Source: Pseudocercospora fijiensis CIRAD86
Taxonomy: Eukaryota > Ascomycota > Dothideomycetes > Mycosphaerellales > Mycosphaerellaceae
Reading direction: 5' to 3'
Assembly: GCF_000340215.1 (NCBI RefSeq)
Contig: NW_006921537.1
Location: forward strand, 2,073,011-2,137,010
Length of the DNA: 64,000 nt
Part shown: positions 32,971-43,596 of the stretch, one piece after another
How positions within the stretch are numbered: position 1 is the stretch's first letter
Layout of the letters: each line of letters starts with the position of its first letter
The notes under the pieces: model-generated
What the model saw: the letters and a program-made list of their open reading frames with translations, nothing else
Told to the model about the DNA's origin: nothing
Database searches by the model: none
Made by a program: the position numbers and the translations under genes

Positions 32971-33390
32971 GACATTCGTGTTTCTGAGATGCATTTTCAC
33001 GAGCATAGCGATCGGGAAGGCAAAATTCTTACGGTGAAGCGGCTAGCAATTTTGGACATTTTGAGTCAGACAGTCTCGTGCTTGAACAAATGATACTTCT
33101 CATTATTCGGTCGGAATAGCTGTGCCTTTCTCATCTCCCAGACGCCATATCGCTGATCGTCTCCGGGCCAAGCAAGCTGATGCGACTACCAGTGGTCAAA
33201 GCCAAGCGGTGGTTGAGAGACGGAAGTGCAACTGAAGCAGTATCACTTGGAGTGGTTCAATCTGCTTGTCAACATCTCCAAAGCCAGCCAGCCATTCATT
33301 CGAACCACTCTTGCAAAGTCGTACGTGGTGGTATTTGCCACAGGTCAAAAACATCCATCAAACAAAGCGCAACACCATGTGAACTCATCA
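32971..33390. other. Intergenic
   Basis: About 420 bp downstream of both BFR1 and MSH2, with no recognisable gene. Confidence 0.5.
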
Positions 33391-36180
33391 TCACAGCGCC
33401 TTCACACTCTGAAAGAAGGGATTCGCCAACAACTTCTCATTCCCCTTCACAAGTTCCCGCATTTTCTGCACTTGTTCCTCCTTACTCAACCCTTCCGCCT
33501 CTTCCTTCCACTTGTACAAAACCTCTTTCAACAACCTACTCCCTTCTTCAACTTCCTCTTTCGCAGCTTTGCCATTCAACTCCTCTTTCTCCTCCTTGTC
33601 GTCTTTCTTGGAGAAGTCTTCGAGTTCATCGGCTTTCCGTTTCGCCATGTTTACGACTTTTTGTGGGAAGCGGACGAGTTCGGCGACGTGGATTCCGAAG
33701 GATTGATCGGAGATTCCTGGGATGACTTTATAGAGGAGGGTTACTTCGCGGCGGCGGGTGGATGTGCCGTTGTTTGTCATGTCCGTGTCTTCAGCCTCGC
33801 CACTGATATGTGCGACGACGTGCAAGTTCTGGACTTGGGGGTACGTATCGACCAAAGCAGTCAATTCGTGGAAATGTGTGGCGAACATGGCGAAAGCTCC
33901 GATTTCTTTGATTATGTGTTCGGAAATTGCCCATGCGAGACCAAAGCCGTCGTAAGTGGAAGTTCCTCGTCCGAGTTCGTCGATGATTACGAGAGATTCT
34001 TTGGTTGCGGTTTTGAGGATGTTGGAGGTTTCGAGCATTTCGGCCATGAATGTGGAGACGCCTTTCAGTTGGCTGTCGCTTGCTCCTACTCGGGCGAGGA
34101 TGCAGTCGAAGAGGGTGAGTTCTGCTTCTGTGCAAGGGACGAAACAGCCGATTTGGGCCATGAGGGCGATGACGCCGATTTGCCGGATGTATGTGGATTT
34201 TCCGCCCATGTTTGGACCTGTGATGATGAGGAATTCGCTGGATTCTCGGGCGAGGGTGACGTCGTTGGTGATGAATTGGACGTCGTCTTGCATTTCCAGG
34301 CACGGATGTCGGGCTTCTTTCAGGTTTGTGCTGCCTGTGCCACGAGGGTGAATCTTAGGTCTAACATATGCCGCTGGAGCGTGGACGGAGACGTGAGCGA
34401 AACTAACGATTACGTCTAGGTGTGCCAGTACGCCGGCAAGTTGCTCAATAACGGGGCAGTATGATGCCGCAACGTTGACGACTTCGTTGACGAGACCAGA
34501 TTGAGTCCTGTTGTAGTTCTCCGAGAGCTGGTCGAATTCGCGTCGCATCTCTTGGAGCTTACGTGTGGTGAAGTAAGTGCCATTCTTCTGCGTGGCAATT
34601 TCGGGGTAGTGCTTCTTGCCTCGGATTACGCTGGCTTCGGTCCGTGTAAGACGTAGGCACCATCCATGAACTCTGTGGTTCTCGAGCAGCAGCTTCTTTT
34701 CTGTGTCGAGTCCAAGGTCGCTGCCAACACGCTCATGTTCCTTATCTATGTTGTATCGGAGAGTGTCCAGCTTCTTGCGGATGACACGAAGAGTGTCGTC
34801 GAACTCTGGCTTGATGATGAACTCGTGATGGTCCAGCGCTTCCAGGTCTACAGTTGTTTCGACCATTTCTTGAAGCTTGGCCAAGCTATCCGAGTAGCTT
34901 CGAAGCTTGTTCGTATAAGTCTCGTCCAATGCGTTCTTGTATGCTTCATCCATGACTCCTTCGAAAGTGCCGATGAAATCTGGTATTCGAATCGCGACTT
35001 GATATGCTCTCACCACATCTTCAAGATTTGCCTTCTTGCGCTGGAATTTCTTGGCCAAGCGATATAAGTCAGGTATGGATCGTAGATGTTCCTCTTGCAA
35101 TGTCTGTCTGAGTTCGGTGTCGTTAACGAACGCTTCGACAAGCTGCTGACGTTTCTCAATTTCCTCTAGGCTCATCAAAGGTTGCTTCAGCCATTGTGCC
35201 AGGAGCCGACTTCCGACGGGTGTCTTGCAGTGGTTGAGGAGACCGAACAGATTCATCGTCTTGGACCCGTGCCTCGGCCCAGGCATTAGGTTCAGAGCCT
35301 TCAAAGCTGAGGAGTCGAGTTTCATGTATTGGGTCAAGTCGTGCTGGTAGAGCTGGTAATTGCCAAAGTTGCTCGGATCAGACATGATGCCAAGATACTT
35401 CATCAAAGCGGCCGCAGATGCCATTGCGAGCTTTAGGTCGGTCTGCGGCAGGGCAGCAGTTGCTTTCTCGTCGCGTAGTAGCCTCGCCAGGTCCTGTTCT
35501 GTGTCCCTGGCACTGAAGTCTCCGATTGGTCTCTCAGAGACGGCACAATTGCAGTTGTCGGCGATGGTCTTCAGCTTGTGCAGTTCTGCATCTTTCTTGG
35601 AGAGATCTGTTTGAATGAGACATTCTTTGACACCGAGCTGAATGATGAGTGCCTCAAAGTTGGAATATATGTCATTGTCGACAAATTCGCTCACACCAAG
35701 TTCTCGCACACTGGCATCAGCGAAGCAGACGCCAACATTCCGGGCGTCGTTAGGCTTTGCTGACACCTTGACGGCCAGGATGATAGGTGCCGACTCGACG
35801 TGGCCGCCCAGATCATCCTCGATGTCCTGGAGATTGCCTGGTGAGGCTTGCTTGGTGACTTTCCACTGACTCCGGCCGGAGCTTTCCAGAACTTCGATCC
35901 TTCTTCCAAGTCGGAAGATAGCGTCCCGGAGGAATGTGCGGAAGACAGTGACGGTCATTGTCACTGATGGAAGCCCAGGATTTCTGCCCAAGGTCTTCAA
36001 GACGGAAGTGGTCTTGTACTGGACATTGGCGATGAATTCAGCATCGTCGCCGTGGGCTGAGAGAAAGTCGCCGCGGTCGAAGATGCGAATGGAATCTTTG
36101 GGCTTTTCCTTCTCGAGCTGATAGAAGGTCTTGACGAAGCCAGCCTCATCGTCGACCTTGAGCTCCGGCCGGGAAGACAT
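33391..36180 (-). CDS. MSH2: DNA mismatch repair protein Msh2
   Basis: Common subunit of MutS-alpha (Msh2-Msh6) and MutS-beta (Msh2-Msh3), which recognise mismatches and loops in the nucleus. Intronless frame of 929 residues, close to the family norm. The N-terminal mismatch/connector domains are followed by MNLFGLLNHCKTPVGSRLLA and QWLKQPL, the MutS core, and the lever/clamp helices. The ATPase carries Walker A TGPNMGGKSTYIRQIG (about 651-666) and Walker B SLVIIDELGRGTSTYDGFGL, plus ATHFHELT. The C-terminal helix-turn-helix region (SDQSFGIHVAELVRFP) and a Lys/Glu-rich dimerisation tail complete it. All catalytic motifs are intact. The start codon is only about 250 bp from a RIP-mutated transposon block. 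Confidence 0.97.
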   Translation of the reverse strand: MSSRPELKVDDEAGFVKTFYQLEKEKPKDSIRIFDRGDFLSAHGDDAEFIANVQYKTTSVLKTLGRNPGLPSVTMTVTVFRTFLRDAIFRLGRRIEVLESSGRSQWKVTKQASPGNLQDIEDDLGGHVESAPIILAVKVSAKPNDARNVGVCFADASVRELGVSEFVDNDIYSNFEALIIQLGVKECLIQTDLSKKDAELHKLKTIADNCNCAVSERPIGDFSARDTEQDLARLLRDEKATAALPQTDLKLAMASAAALMKYLGIMSDPSNFGNYQLYQHDLTQYMKLDSSALKALNLMPGPRHGSKTMNLFGLLNHCKTPVGSRLLAQWLKQPLMSLEEIEKRQQLVEAFVNDTELRQTLQEEHLRSIPDLYRLAKKFQRKKANLEDVVRAYQVAIRIPDFIGTFEGVMDEAYKNALDETYTNKLRSYSDSLAKLQEMVETTVDLEALDHHEFIIKPEFDDTLRVIRKKLDTLRYNIDKEHERVGSDLGLDTEKKLLLENHRVHGWCLRLTRTEASVIRGKKHYPEIATQKNGTYFTTRKLQEMRREFDQLSENYNRTQSGLVNEVVNVAASYCPVIEQLAGVLAHLDVIVSFAHVSVHAPAAYVRPKIHPRGTGSTNLKEARHPCLEMQDDVQFITNDVTLARESSEFLIITGPNMGGKSTYIRQIGVIALMAQIGCFVPCTEAELTLFDCILARVGASDSQLKGVSTFMAEMLETSNILKTATKESLVIIDELGRGTSTYDGFGLAWAISEHIIKEIGAFAMFATHFHELTALVDTYPQVQNLHVVAHISGEAEDTDMTNNGTSTRRREVTLLYKVIPGISDQSFGIHVAELVRFPQKVVNMAKRKADELEDFSKKDDKEEKEELNGKAAKEEVEEGSRLLKEVLYKWKEEAEGLSKEEQVQKMRELVKGNEKLLANPFFQSVKAL

Positions 36181-36430
36181 GGCGGCGTAAGGTGCGCTTC
36201 CGCTTCGACCGTCAATCGGGATTACTAGAGAAGAGTGTGTCGTGTCATGGTTGAAAGGTGTGATGAAGCAGGTCGACAGAGAGTCGCGAACGCGTCTGGC
36301 CCGACGCGTCGCAAAGTGCTGGCAGGGCAGGCGCGTTTCTTGGCAGCAGCATTAGACATTACTATCGGTTGCCCTCAACCTGTTAGTGCCGGTGCGGGGA
36401 GAACCCTGCACCTCCGAGAGAGGAACTACA
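36181..36430 (-). promoter_or_regulatory. MSH2 promoter region, bounded by heterochromatin-like DNA
   Basis: About 250 bp of ordinary GC-balanced DNA with CpA and TpG present. Base composition changes sharply near 36,430 to TA-rich, CpA/TpG-depleted sequence. The MSH2 promoter must either fit in this interval or use transposon-derived DNA. Confidence 0.6.
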
Positions 36431-36479
36431 CCGCCATTTTAGTAGTTTTTTTAATTATTTCTCCTCCTTCTAACGCCTA

Positions 36480-37820
36480 GAGTCCTCTAAATATCGTAGA
36501 TATTATATCGACGGTATTTTAGTAGTATAGACCCTTCCGAGGTATTATTATCGTTACTACCGCTACTATAGTAAAGTCCGCTCGTATTAATCTCGACTAG
36601 TAAGGCTAACTAGTTAATCTCTTTAGTAAAGGTATAACTCCTAAGTAGGTCCTTACTTTCTCGAAGTTACTATTAAGTATCTACTCGGTCTATCGATATT
36701 AAGTAAAGTAGCGCTTATTTAGAGAGTTATATATAACTAATACTAGTACTCGAAGGAATAGTACTAAGTCGACACTTCTAGCCTCTAAGCGCGAGTATTT
36801 ACGTAGATATCTCGACGATAGGCTAGACGCCTACTTTATAGAAATAATATAAGCTCTTTAAGATAAATTTCCTCGATTAAGGCCGGAAAGTAAAGGTAGT
36901 AGCGGTATAGTTATAAGGCCGGCGTTGCTTTCGAAGGTACTAAAGAAGGAGATAGGTCTCTCTCGAAAGGAGGTTAAAGTTAAGGCGAAGGAGCGTAACC
37001 TGTTCTTAAGGGCTCTATAGACGATTAGGTACGCTTAATAGCCGGTAGATCGACTCGTATTTATCGATAAGACGGCTAGCAATTAGAAGATAGGTTAGCG
37101 GAAGTATAGATAGTCTCTAAGAGGTATAACCTGCGTTAATATATAGTATACTAAGCGAGAAGTAAGATAGTTAGTTTTACCGGCTTTTACGGTATACGAG
37201 TATCTATATTATATATATATTTACTAAGGGTCGATTAACGTAGAGCGCTTTTAAACCTAGCTCGAAGATTAGGTATTACCGTACCTTAAAGATAGTCCGC
37301 CGATAATCTTTGTAATAGACAATGCTAGTATCTACTATAGTAGAAGGGTAAAGGAGCTAATACTAGAAGCCGGCTATTAACTCGAGTACTTGCCGCTATA
37401 CTCGCCGGATCTAAACCCTATCGAAGGGAGCTAAGGAGCTTTAACCTACTAAAGAAGGTTATTAAAAAATATAGAGATTAGCTTCTAAAGTTCTATAGGT
37501 TCTAAGATTACTTACTATAGTATCTATATAAGTATAAAGGCCGAAGGGCGCGTAGACTCTTCGCTACTGCTAGATATAATGTTAATAGAGTCGATATTCC
37601 GTACGATCTAGCCGAATTCGAATATACCGCTAGAGCGGCTTAGAATATACTAGCGCTTAATCCGGAAGAGTCCTAATAGATAGATTAGGCTTAGAATACC
37701 TTACTGTCGATAATTAACGACATATCGGAAGTGTATTATAATAGTAAGGGTGTATTTAAGGAAGATAACGAGGAAGATAGCGAATAAAAGGTAGACTTCG
37801 AAGATTTCGAGTAATGTAAC
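36480..37820 (+). mobile_element. RIP-saturated Tc1-like transposon (DD34E transposase relic)
   Basis: Plus-strand reading, through in-frame TAG/TAA codons, shows RLVFIDKTASN near 37,050 (first catalytic Asp), VIDNASIYYSRRVKELI near 37,315 (second Asp), and YLPLYSPDLNPIE near 37,390-37,425. Counting from the Asp of IDN to the Glu of NPIE leaves 34 residues between them, the Tc1 DD34E spacing. CpA and TpG are almost absent over this block. Ends and inverted repeats could not be found, so the limits are approximate. Not functional. Confidence 0.82.
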
Positions 37821-38489
37821 TAGTCGCTACTAGCGCGCGGAAAGCTCCGAGTTAGAGATTCGAATAAATGTATTTAAACGCTAGCTTTGCCTATCGCTCT
37901 TAGTATTCTATAACTAACGCATTATATTAATTAATTATATATAGGCTAAATAAGTGCTATTACCGCAAGAATCTCCCGCTTATTACAAGTTTATATATAT
38001 TATAGTTATATAAAGATCGATGCCTAAAGAAAGCCCGGATTCCTAGAAATTCTCTCCTTCCTCCGCTACGGCTACTTCCGCCGCTATAATCTTATCCTAT
38101 TTCTTCCTTATAAACTCGACGATAGCTTTCTTTAATCTTAACCTTATACTATCTACTTTATCGAGTGCCGCCGGCTAGTCGTCCTTTATCAAATTGTAGA
38201 TAGTCTCTAGCGTCTAGCCTATACTAACGAAATAGGCGATATAAGGCTATAAATAGTCGTAATCCTAGAATTCGCGCTATAAGGTAACCTAGTCGAAGAA
38301 TTCTACTATTAGCTTCTCGTACTAAACGATATTCCGCGGTAGTATAACATTACGTAGACTAGTCTTTATAAGAGCCCGAGCAGGTGTCTTACTTAGCGTA
38401 CTAGGTATAATAAAATATGCTCCTAGGCGGCTACGCGTACCTAGAAGTGCGAGCGAAGCTTTCGCCTTATAGTTAGCTAATTAGAAGCT

Positions 38490-38556
38490 ACGGTCGTTAT
38501 CGCGTTAATTACTTTTACTAGCGTGCTTTTCGTAGAAATAGGCTTAATCGACTAAA
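38490..38556 (+). repeat. Dispersed direct repeat, copy A
   Basis: About 65 bp containing TTAATTACTTTTACTAGCG and GCTTAATCGACT. It is matched at about 85% identity and in the same orientation at 61,508-61,574. The two copies lie near opposite ends of the Helitron-bearing block. Confidence 0.6.
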
Positions 38557-40350
38557 TCTAGATAAAGGCTTTGCCTTTATCTTGTGTCTCTACGTACGCC
38601 TTGCTACTTATTATCTATATCTATATCGGCGTCGCTATTACCTCCCTCGAAATTAAACTAATCTAAAGGCACTTCGGCTTTAGAACTCGATACCTCCTCG
38701 CCGGCTGCCTTTGCTGCCTCCTTCGCTAGGTACTCCTAGATTTGCTTGTCTGCCTCTACCTACTACTTTGCCTTAGACCGCCGCTCTTCTAACTTATAAA
38801 GGATCTGCTAGTAATACGCTATACTAAACTTATTTGCCTAGATAGGAGAGATTGTAGGGATGTTTAGCATTCGCGCTAGCGGCGGCCGAAAGTCCTAATC
38901 TATGCTATTATATAGCGTATCTAGGTACTGCATACGAAGGTTAAGTGCGTAAGCCCGAAGCTACGCTTCGTCGCCGACGACCTAGTAAGGAATTTAACCC
39001 TATATAAGAGCGGCTACGTTATTAATAGCGATAGTGCCGTAGCTGTACGCGTCTACCTAGCGAGTAACTTAGTATACTTCTTTATATATCTACTAATTAG
39101 CTAATAGCTAGCTAGCGGTACGTGCATTCGGGAAGAGCGAGAGTAGGTATATAAAAGCTAGAATAAGACGTATACTAAGAGGGCCGATTGCTCTTTCTCT
39201 ATTCGAGTAGACGTCTAGCTACGAATTCTAAGTCTAGATAATAGCGGTACGTAGGTCGATAAGCGTAGTAACAAGGTGCTTATTAGACGAATATAGGAAG
39301 ATATTAGCTCGGAGCTTGTCGTCGGGCGAGAAGTTAAAAGAGTTAAAAGCACTTAGGAGATCGTTGCTGCTCTACTAGTACTAATAAATACCCTCGCGGC
39401 TATTATCGGTCTACTATTAATAATCGATAGCTTAAGGATTAGCCGTAGATAGCTATCTAAAGGTCTCGATCGCATTAATAGCTATATTTAATATATTAAT
39501 TACGTTAGTTTCGCTAGCCTTAGAGAGGAAGAGGAACGGGTAAGCCTTATCTAGTATAATAAGATCCCTGCCTCGAATAAAGGTCTCTTCGTATAGACGT
39601 AATAGGTCGGTTATAATAACCTCGTTATACTAGGACTTTAGAACCTCGTCGGATATAGAGCTAATATCGAGCTCTCGCGGAATATATATAACTTTATCGA
39701 AATGCGTTAAATTCCGAGGAGGGATGCCGGTACTAGCCTTTATTTAAATACGTACGTTACCTAGGTTAACCTATATACGACGACCTATACTAGTGTCCTA
39801 ATATTCGAAGGCAAGTTTAATAAGGCAGACTATTTAAGGATAGGGGCATCTGCCGGTTAGAAGATACTATTGCTTATTCGCGTACTAGAGGATTCGTAAT
39901 TTAGTAGCGGTAATCTCGGCTTTAGTAAGAAACATACGGCGGAAGACTTGCTAAAACACTCTCTTGCCCTCGAAGTCGTTAATAAACTGTCTCTAATAAG
40001 CCTTCTAGAGAGGGCGTATAGCGTCTATTAGTTCTTACTCGTAGTATTAGAAGACTAGTAGAAGAGCTAACTCAACCTTTACCTACTTTCTAAATTCCCG
40101 CTCTAAGTCTTAGTCCGCTAGACGGATCGGCTAAGGAGCTATATTCGGAGATACTTTTGCGGGTGCTTTTATAGGTGCTTCTAGAGGCGTAGGGGGAGAT
40201 AATAAAGTTAAGCTCGCTACCGTAGACGTCGACATAGTTAACGAGATAGAAATAGCGCGTAGACGAGCTAAACGGATAGGATCGGATAGACTAGAACGTG
40301 CCTATTAACGTAGCGCAAGCTAAGCACGACGCTCCTTTTACTAGATTTGC
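38550..40350 (-). pseudogene. Unidentified RIP-mutated coding relic (minus strand)
   Basis: The minus strand keeps long protein-like stretches interrupted only by TAG/TAA at probable former Gln/Trp codons. Examples are FLYSSNKHLVTTLIDLRTAI near 39,270, PRNLTHFDKVIYIPRELDIS near 39,690, and an acidic tail rich in KAEAD/E near 38,650-38,800. I do not recognise the family. It lies downstream of the Helitron helicase on the same strand, so it may be an accessory ORF of that element or an older, unrelated element. Confidence 0.45.
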
Positions 40351-40779
40351 TCGATAAAGAGTAATCGATCTATGTCTATATTAACTTCGCGAATTAGCAA
40401 TAGCTAGCGGCGTACTTTAGGCAAAGGATAATAAACCTAACCCGATACTAGCGGGAAGCCCTAACTTAGAATCTCTTCGTCGTTTAACTACGAGCCGACT
40501 AGCTTAGTAGTATTAGGCTTACTATCGACGTCTATAGAATCGTTATCTTTACTAGGGAGAGGCAAGTCTAATAGAGTCTAGATTGGCGTATTATCGTCGT
40601 TATTATAGTAATCGGAAGGGAGTAGCTACTAATTAAGCGCTATACGGAAGTTGTCGGATAGGTTAGCGAAGGCACTTCTAATACTACTAAAAAGACGAGA
40701 AGATAGTATAGGGGTATCTAGTAGCTTAGGAAGAAACTAAGACTAGCGGCGCTATTTATCGAGTAGGCGTATACGTTAT

Positions 40780-41446
40780 ATATTACCGGCGAGATTTCGT
40801 ATACGCTCGAGATCGAAGGGTTCCTCGAGTATTAGTCTAGCAAAGGTCTTAATATAGGAGAAAGCTATATATATAAGCCTAGTAGAGAAGTCTTTTAGAC
40901 TAAGCTTAATAACGGCTCTATCGAGAGTTATACCCTAAGCTTTATAGACTATTAAAGCGTACGAGACCGTTAGAGGAAATTGCTTACGCTAGTCGTCGTC
41001 TTGCCTATTAATATTACGCTGAACTCGAAAGATAGGGAGAATCTTACGCGAACCAATATTAAATAAAGCGGGTGCGTTATCTTTAAGGCCCTTAAATGTA
41101 ACTAAAAGACATAGAGGTAGTTCCTTTCGTAGGTTCTTATTACGAGCGGACTTAGGCTAGATAATGTCGTATAGAATACCCTACTTGCCGTTAACTATAG
41201 CGAATTTAGTCTAAAGATTAGTAAGAAGCATAACTTTGTACCTAATTAATACCTTAAGAATATTCTCGAGGTTGTAGACACCTTTTAAGCTAATACTAGC
41301 GATATCCGGTCGATTATATAAAGCCTAGATCGGTAGAATAGGATTCCCTATATCTCGGAGCTTCTAGTAGTTTAGATCGTTAATATCCGCATTAGTAAAG
41401 TAGATACGGGTAGCGTCCTCGAATTTCCGACGCTCTACTAGATTAG
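40780..41446 (-). pseudogene. PIF1-type helicase C-terminal part (Helitron)
   Basis: Minus-strand reading gives FEDATRIYFTNADINDLNY, then KVMLLTNL, then VSYALIVYKA-GITLDRAVI (the degraded form of the AITVHKSQG-LTLDRAV helicase motif). DFSTRLIYIAFSYIKTFARL and EEPFDLERI follow. This is the order of motifs in Pif1 helicases of fungal Helitrons. The upstream part is separated by Gypsy-1 and resumes at 48,435. Confidence 0.8.
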
Positions 41447-41451
41447 TAATA

Positions 41452-41680
41452 TATTACGATCTTAGCGACTTATATGTGAAATTTGAAGTTACGTAACGGG
41501 GCTAGCTAATGCTACCCCGGGGGTGTTATTAGACCTAAGCTATAAGTAACCCGAAGTTACGTAACTCGATGCCTAAGGTATCCGCCGAGCGGATAAAAGC
41601 CTCTTCCGCGAGAGAGCCTCTCTCTCTTCCTTCTCTAACTCGTTATTAATTTAGATAGCTATCTAATTAATATCTTAATA
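41452..41680 (+). repeat. Gypsy-1 5' LTR
   Basis: 229 bp, beginning TATTACGATC (RIP form of TGTTACG) and ending CTTAATA (RIP form of ...CA). It contains a TATA-like ATAAAAG near 41,593 and the segment AACTCGTTATT (41,637-41,647) that matches the primer-binding site. Confidence 0.95.
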
Positions 41681-41681
41681 G

Positions 41682-41692
41682 AATAACGAGTT
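41682..41692 (+). promoter_or_regulatory. Gypsy-1 primer-binding site, self-priming type
   Basis: AATAACGAGTT starts 1 nt after the 5' LTR and is the exact reverse complement of AACTCGTTATT inside the LTR (41,637-41,647). That is the arrangement known for Tf1/sushi-type chromoviruses, where the 5' end of the mRNA folds back to prime reverse transcription. Confidence 0.75.
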
Positions 41693-43554
41693 CCTTTATT
41701 ACCTACGATAACGTCGTAGGTGCTATCGTTTATATCTATACGAAGAATTATATCGCCGGCGATCGCTATCGCCCTTTTACGCTTCTCGTTATACGATAGC
41801 GCTAACAAACCTTATATTACATTAGGACCTATATACTAATCTATATTAAGCATAGTAAGCTACTTAACCGTAGTAATACCGCCGATCTGTTATAGATCCT
41901 TTATAACCGCCTACTAATCGTAGTAGCGGCTTAGAATATACAAATACGCCTAACTAAGTAGGAATAGCTAGTGCCTAGTTAAACGGTGCACTAGAGCAAC
42001 AACCTCCGTAGGGTCTACGACCTAGCCTTATAGACATCGATAGTATACTATATTAGCCTTTACCCGGCAATCTCTAGGACTTCTAGCAGCTCTTTAGTAA
42101 AGTAAATAAGTAGGAAGCCGCTAAACACGTCTTTTAACGCATAACCGCGTTGTACTAGTTAGTAGCTACTCTCCGTTAACAATACTAGTAAGAAGTAGAA
42201 ACACTAGAGCGAGTATAACAAGCCTATTATAAGACTAATACCTACCTTAATAGCGAGCTAGTATAGGCTCGTACGGAAGTAGAATACTAACGCTAAGCCG
42301 CTAAGGTAGTACGTAATATACTAAATATCGCGTACTAGTAACGTAATAACCTTGCTTAGCAAGCCGTACGTCTATAATAATAATAGTCTTTTATAGAAGA
42401 TATCGCCCGCCGAGCTAGCGAATAAGCTACTTATACCTATCGTAACGCTAAAGCGTCCTTATTATATAACCCGGTCGGCGGCTAAGGACCTATACTAAAT
42501 AATAGCTAACTCTTATTCCGTCGCCTGTTTAACGTATATCTAGTACCTAAAAACATTATACTAGGCGGTAGTAGCTTTCGTCGACCTCTTAGCGCTTTCG
42601 ACTATCTCGGTCGTTTACGCTTCGGCCGTCTAAATACTAACCCTAAGAGTTAGGATAATCCCGTTAACATTAATAATAACTTCGGTTACGACCTAGTACT
42701 ACGATCTCGCGACCGACTAGACCCTCTCCGCCGCCCTAGGTTTAACTATAGCTTTAACGACGATAATAACTATACTAGATATAATAAGAGCGAGAAGTAT
42801 CTAGACCTAGAGAAATACGATAGAGACCGTAAGAAGCTAAAGCCCTTCCTTACTAAGCTTACGATTAAGTTAACAATTAATAATAACCGCTTTCTAATAC
42901 TATAAGACTAGTTAATATATACGTATAGTCGTACTACCGGTAAAGCCCGCTCGATAGTCTAGCTATACGTCCGTTACGATAAATAGGGCGTAATCGTAGA
43001 TTTCGACGACCTCGATAACTTCCGTAACCTATTAGTTAACGCCTTCGGCGACCCTAACGAGGTCGCTACTACTAGTTACAAGCTAGACAACTTAAAGCAG
43101 AAGAATAAGGAGTTTACTTACTACCTTACGGAGTTTAATCGACTTAACGCCTTACTTAGTTATAAAGGCCGAGCTTAGGTTAACGCTCTTAAGCGTAGCT
43201 TGTCTTCCGAATTAAAGATAGCGCTTAGTAATATATATAATAAGCCTACTAACTTCTTAGTATTATATCGCCGTCTAACTATTATCGATAATCGGCTCCG
43301 CTAATATCGCGTAGAAAGCAGCCGCGATAATACTAAGCTAGGATCTAGCAATACTACTAACTAAGGCTCGAATACTAACCGTAGTAATAATAACGCTAGC
43401 GGCTCTAATAATAGGTACGCTCCTTAAGGATACGTCGCTCTACGTAATAACTAAGGACAATTTACCTCGGCGAATAATAGTAATAATACTAGCACTACTA
43501 CGACTACGACTACGACTATCCGCGACCCGGACGCTATAGACCTCTCTACTACTT

Positions 43555-43596
43555 AAGGTTAGGGTTAGGGTTAGGGTTAGAGTTAGGGTTAGAGTA
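43555..43596 (+). repeat. Interstitial telomere-type repeat tract 1 (TTAGGG)
   Basis: About seven units of TTAGGG, two of them variant (TTAGAG), lying in the gag region of Gypsy-1. Coding-type RIP-mutated sequence continues on both sides. Confidence 0.92.

Noticed and set aside
33226..34419. 397-codon open frame on the plus strand
   Set aside because: Antisense to the MSH2 ATPase region, whose A/C-ending codons remove stops from the opposite strand.
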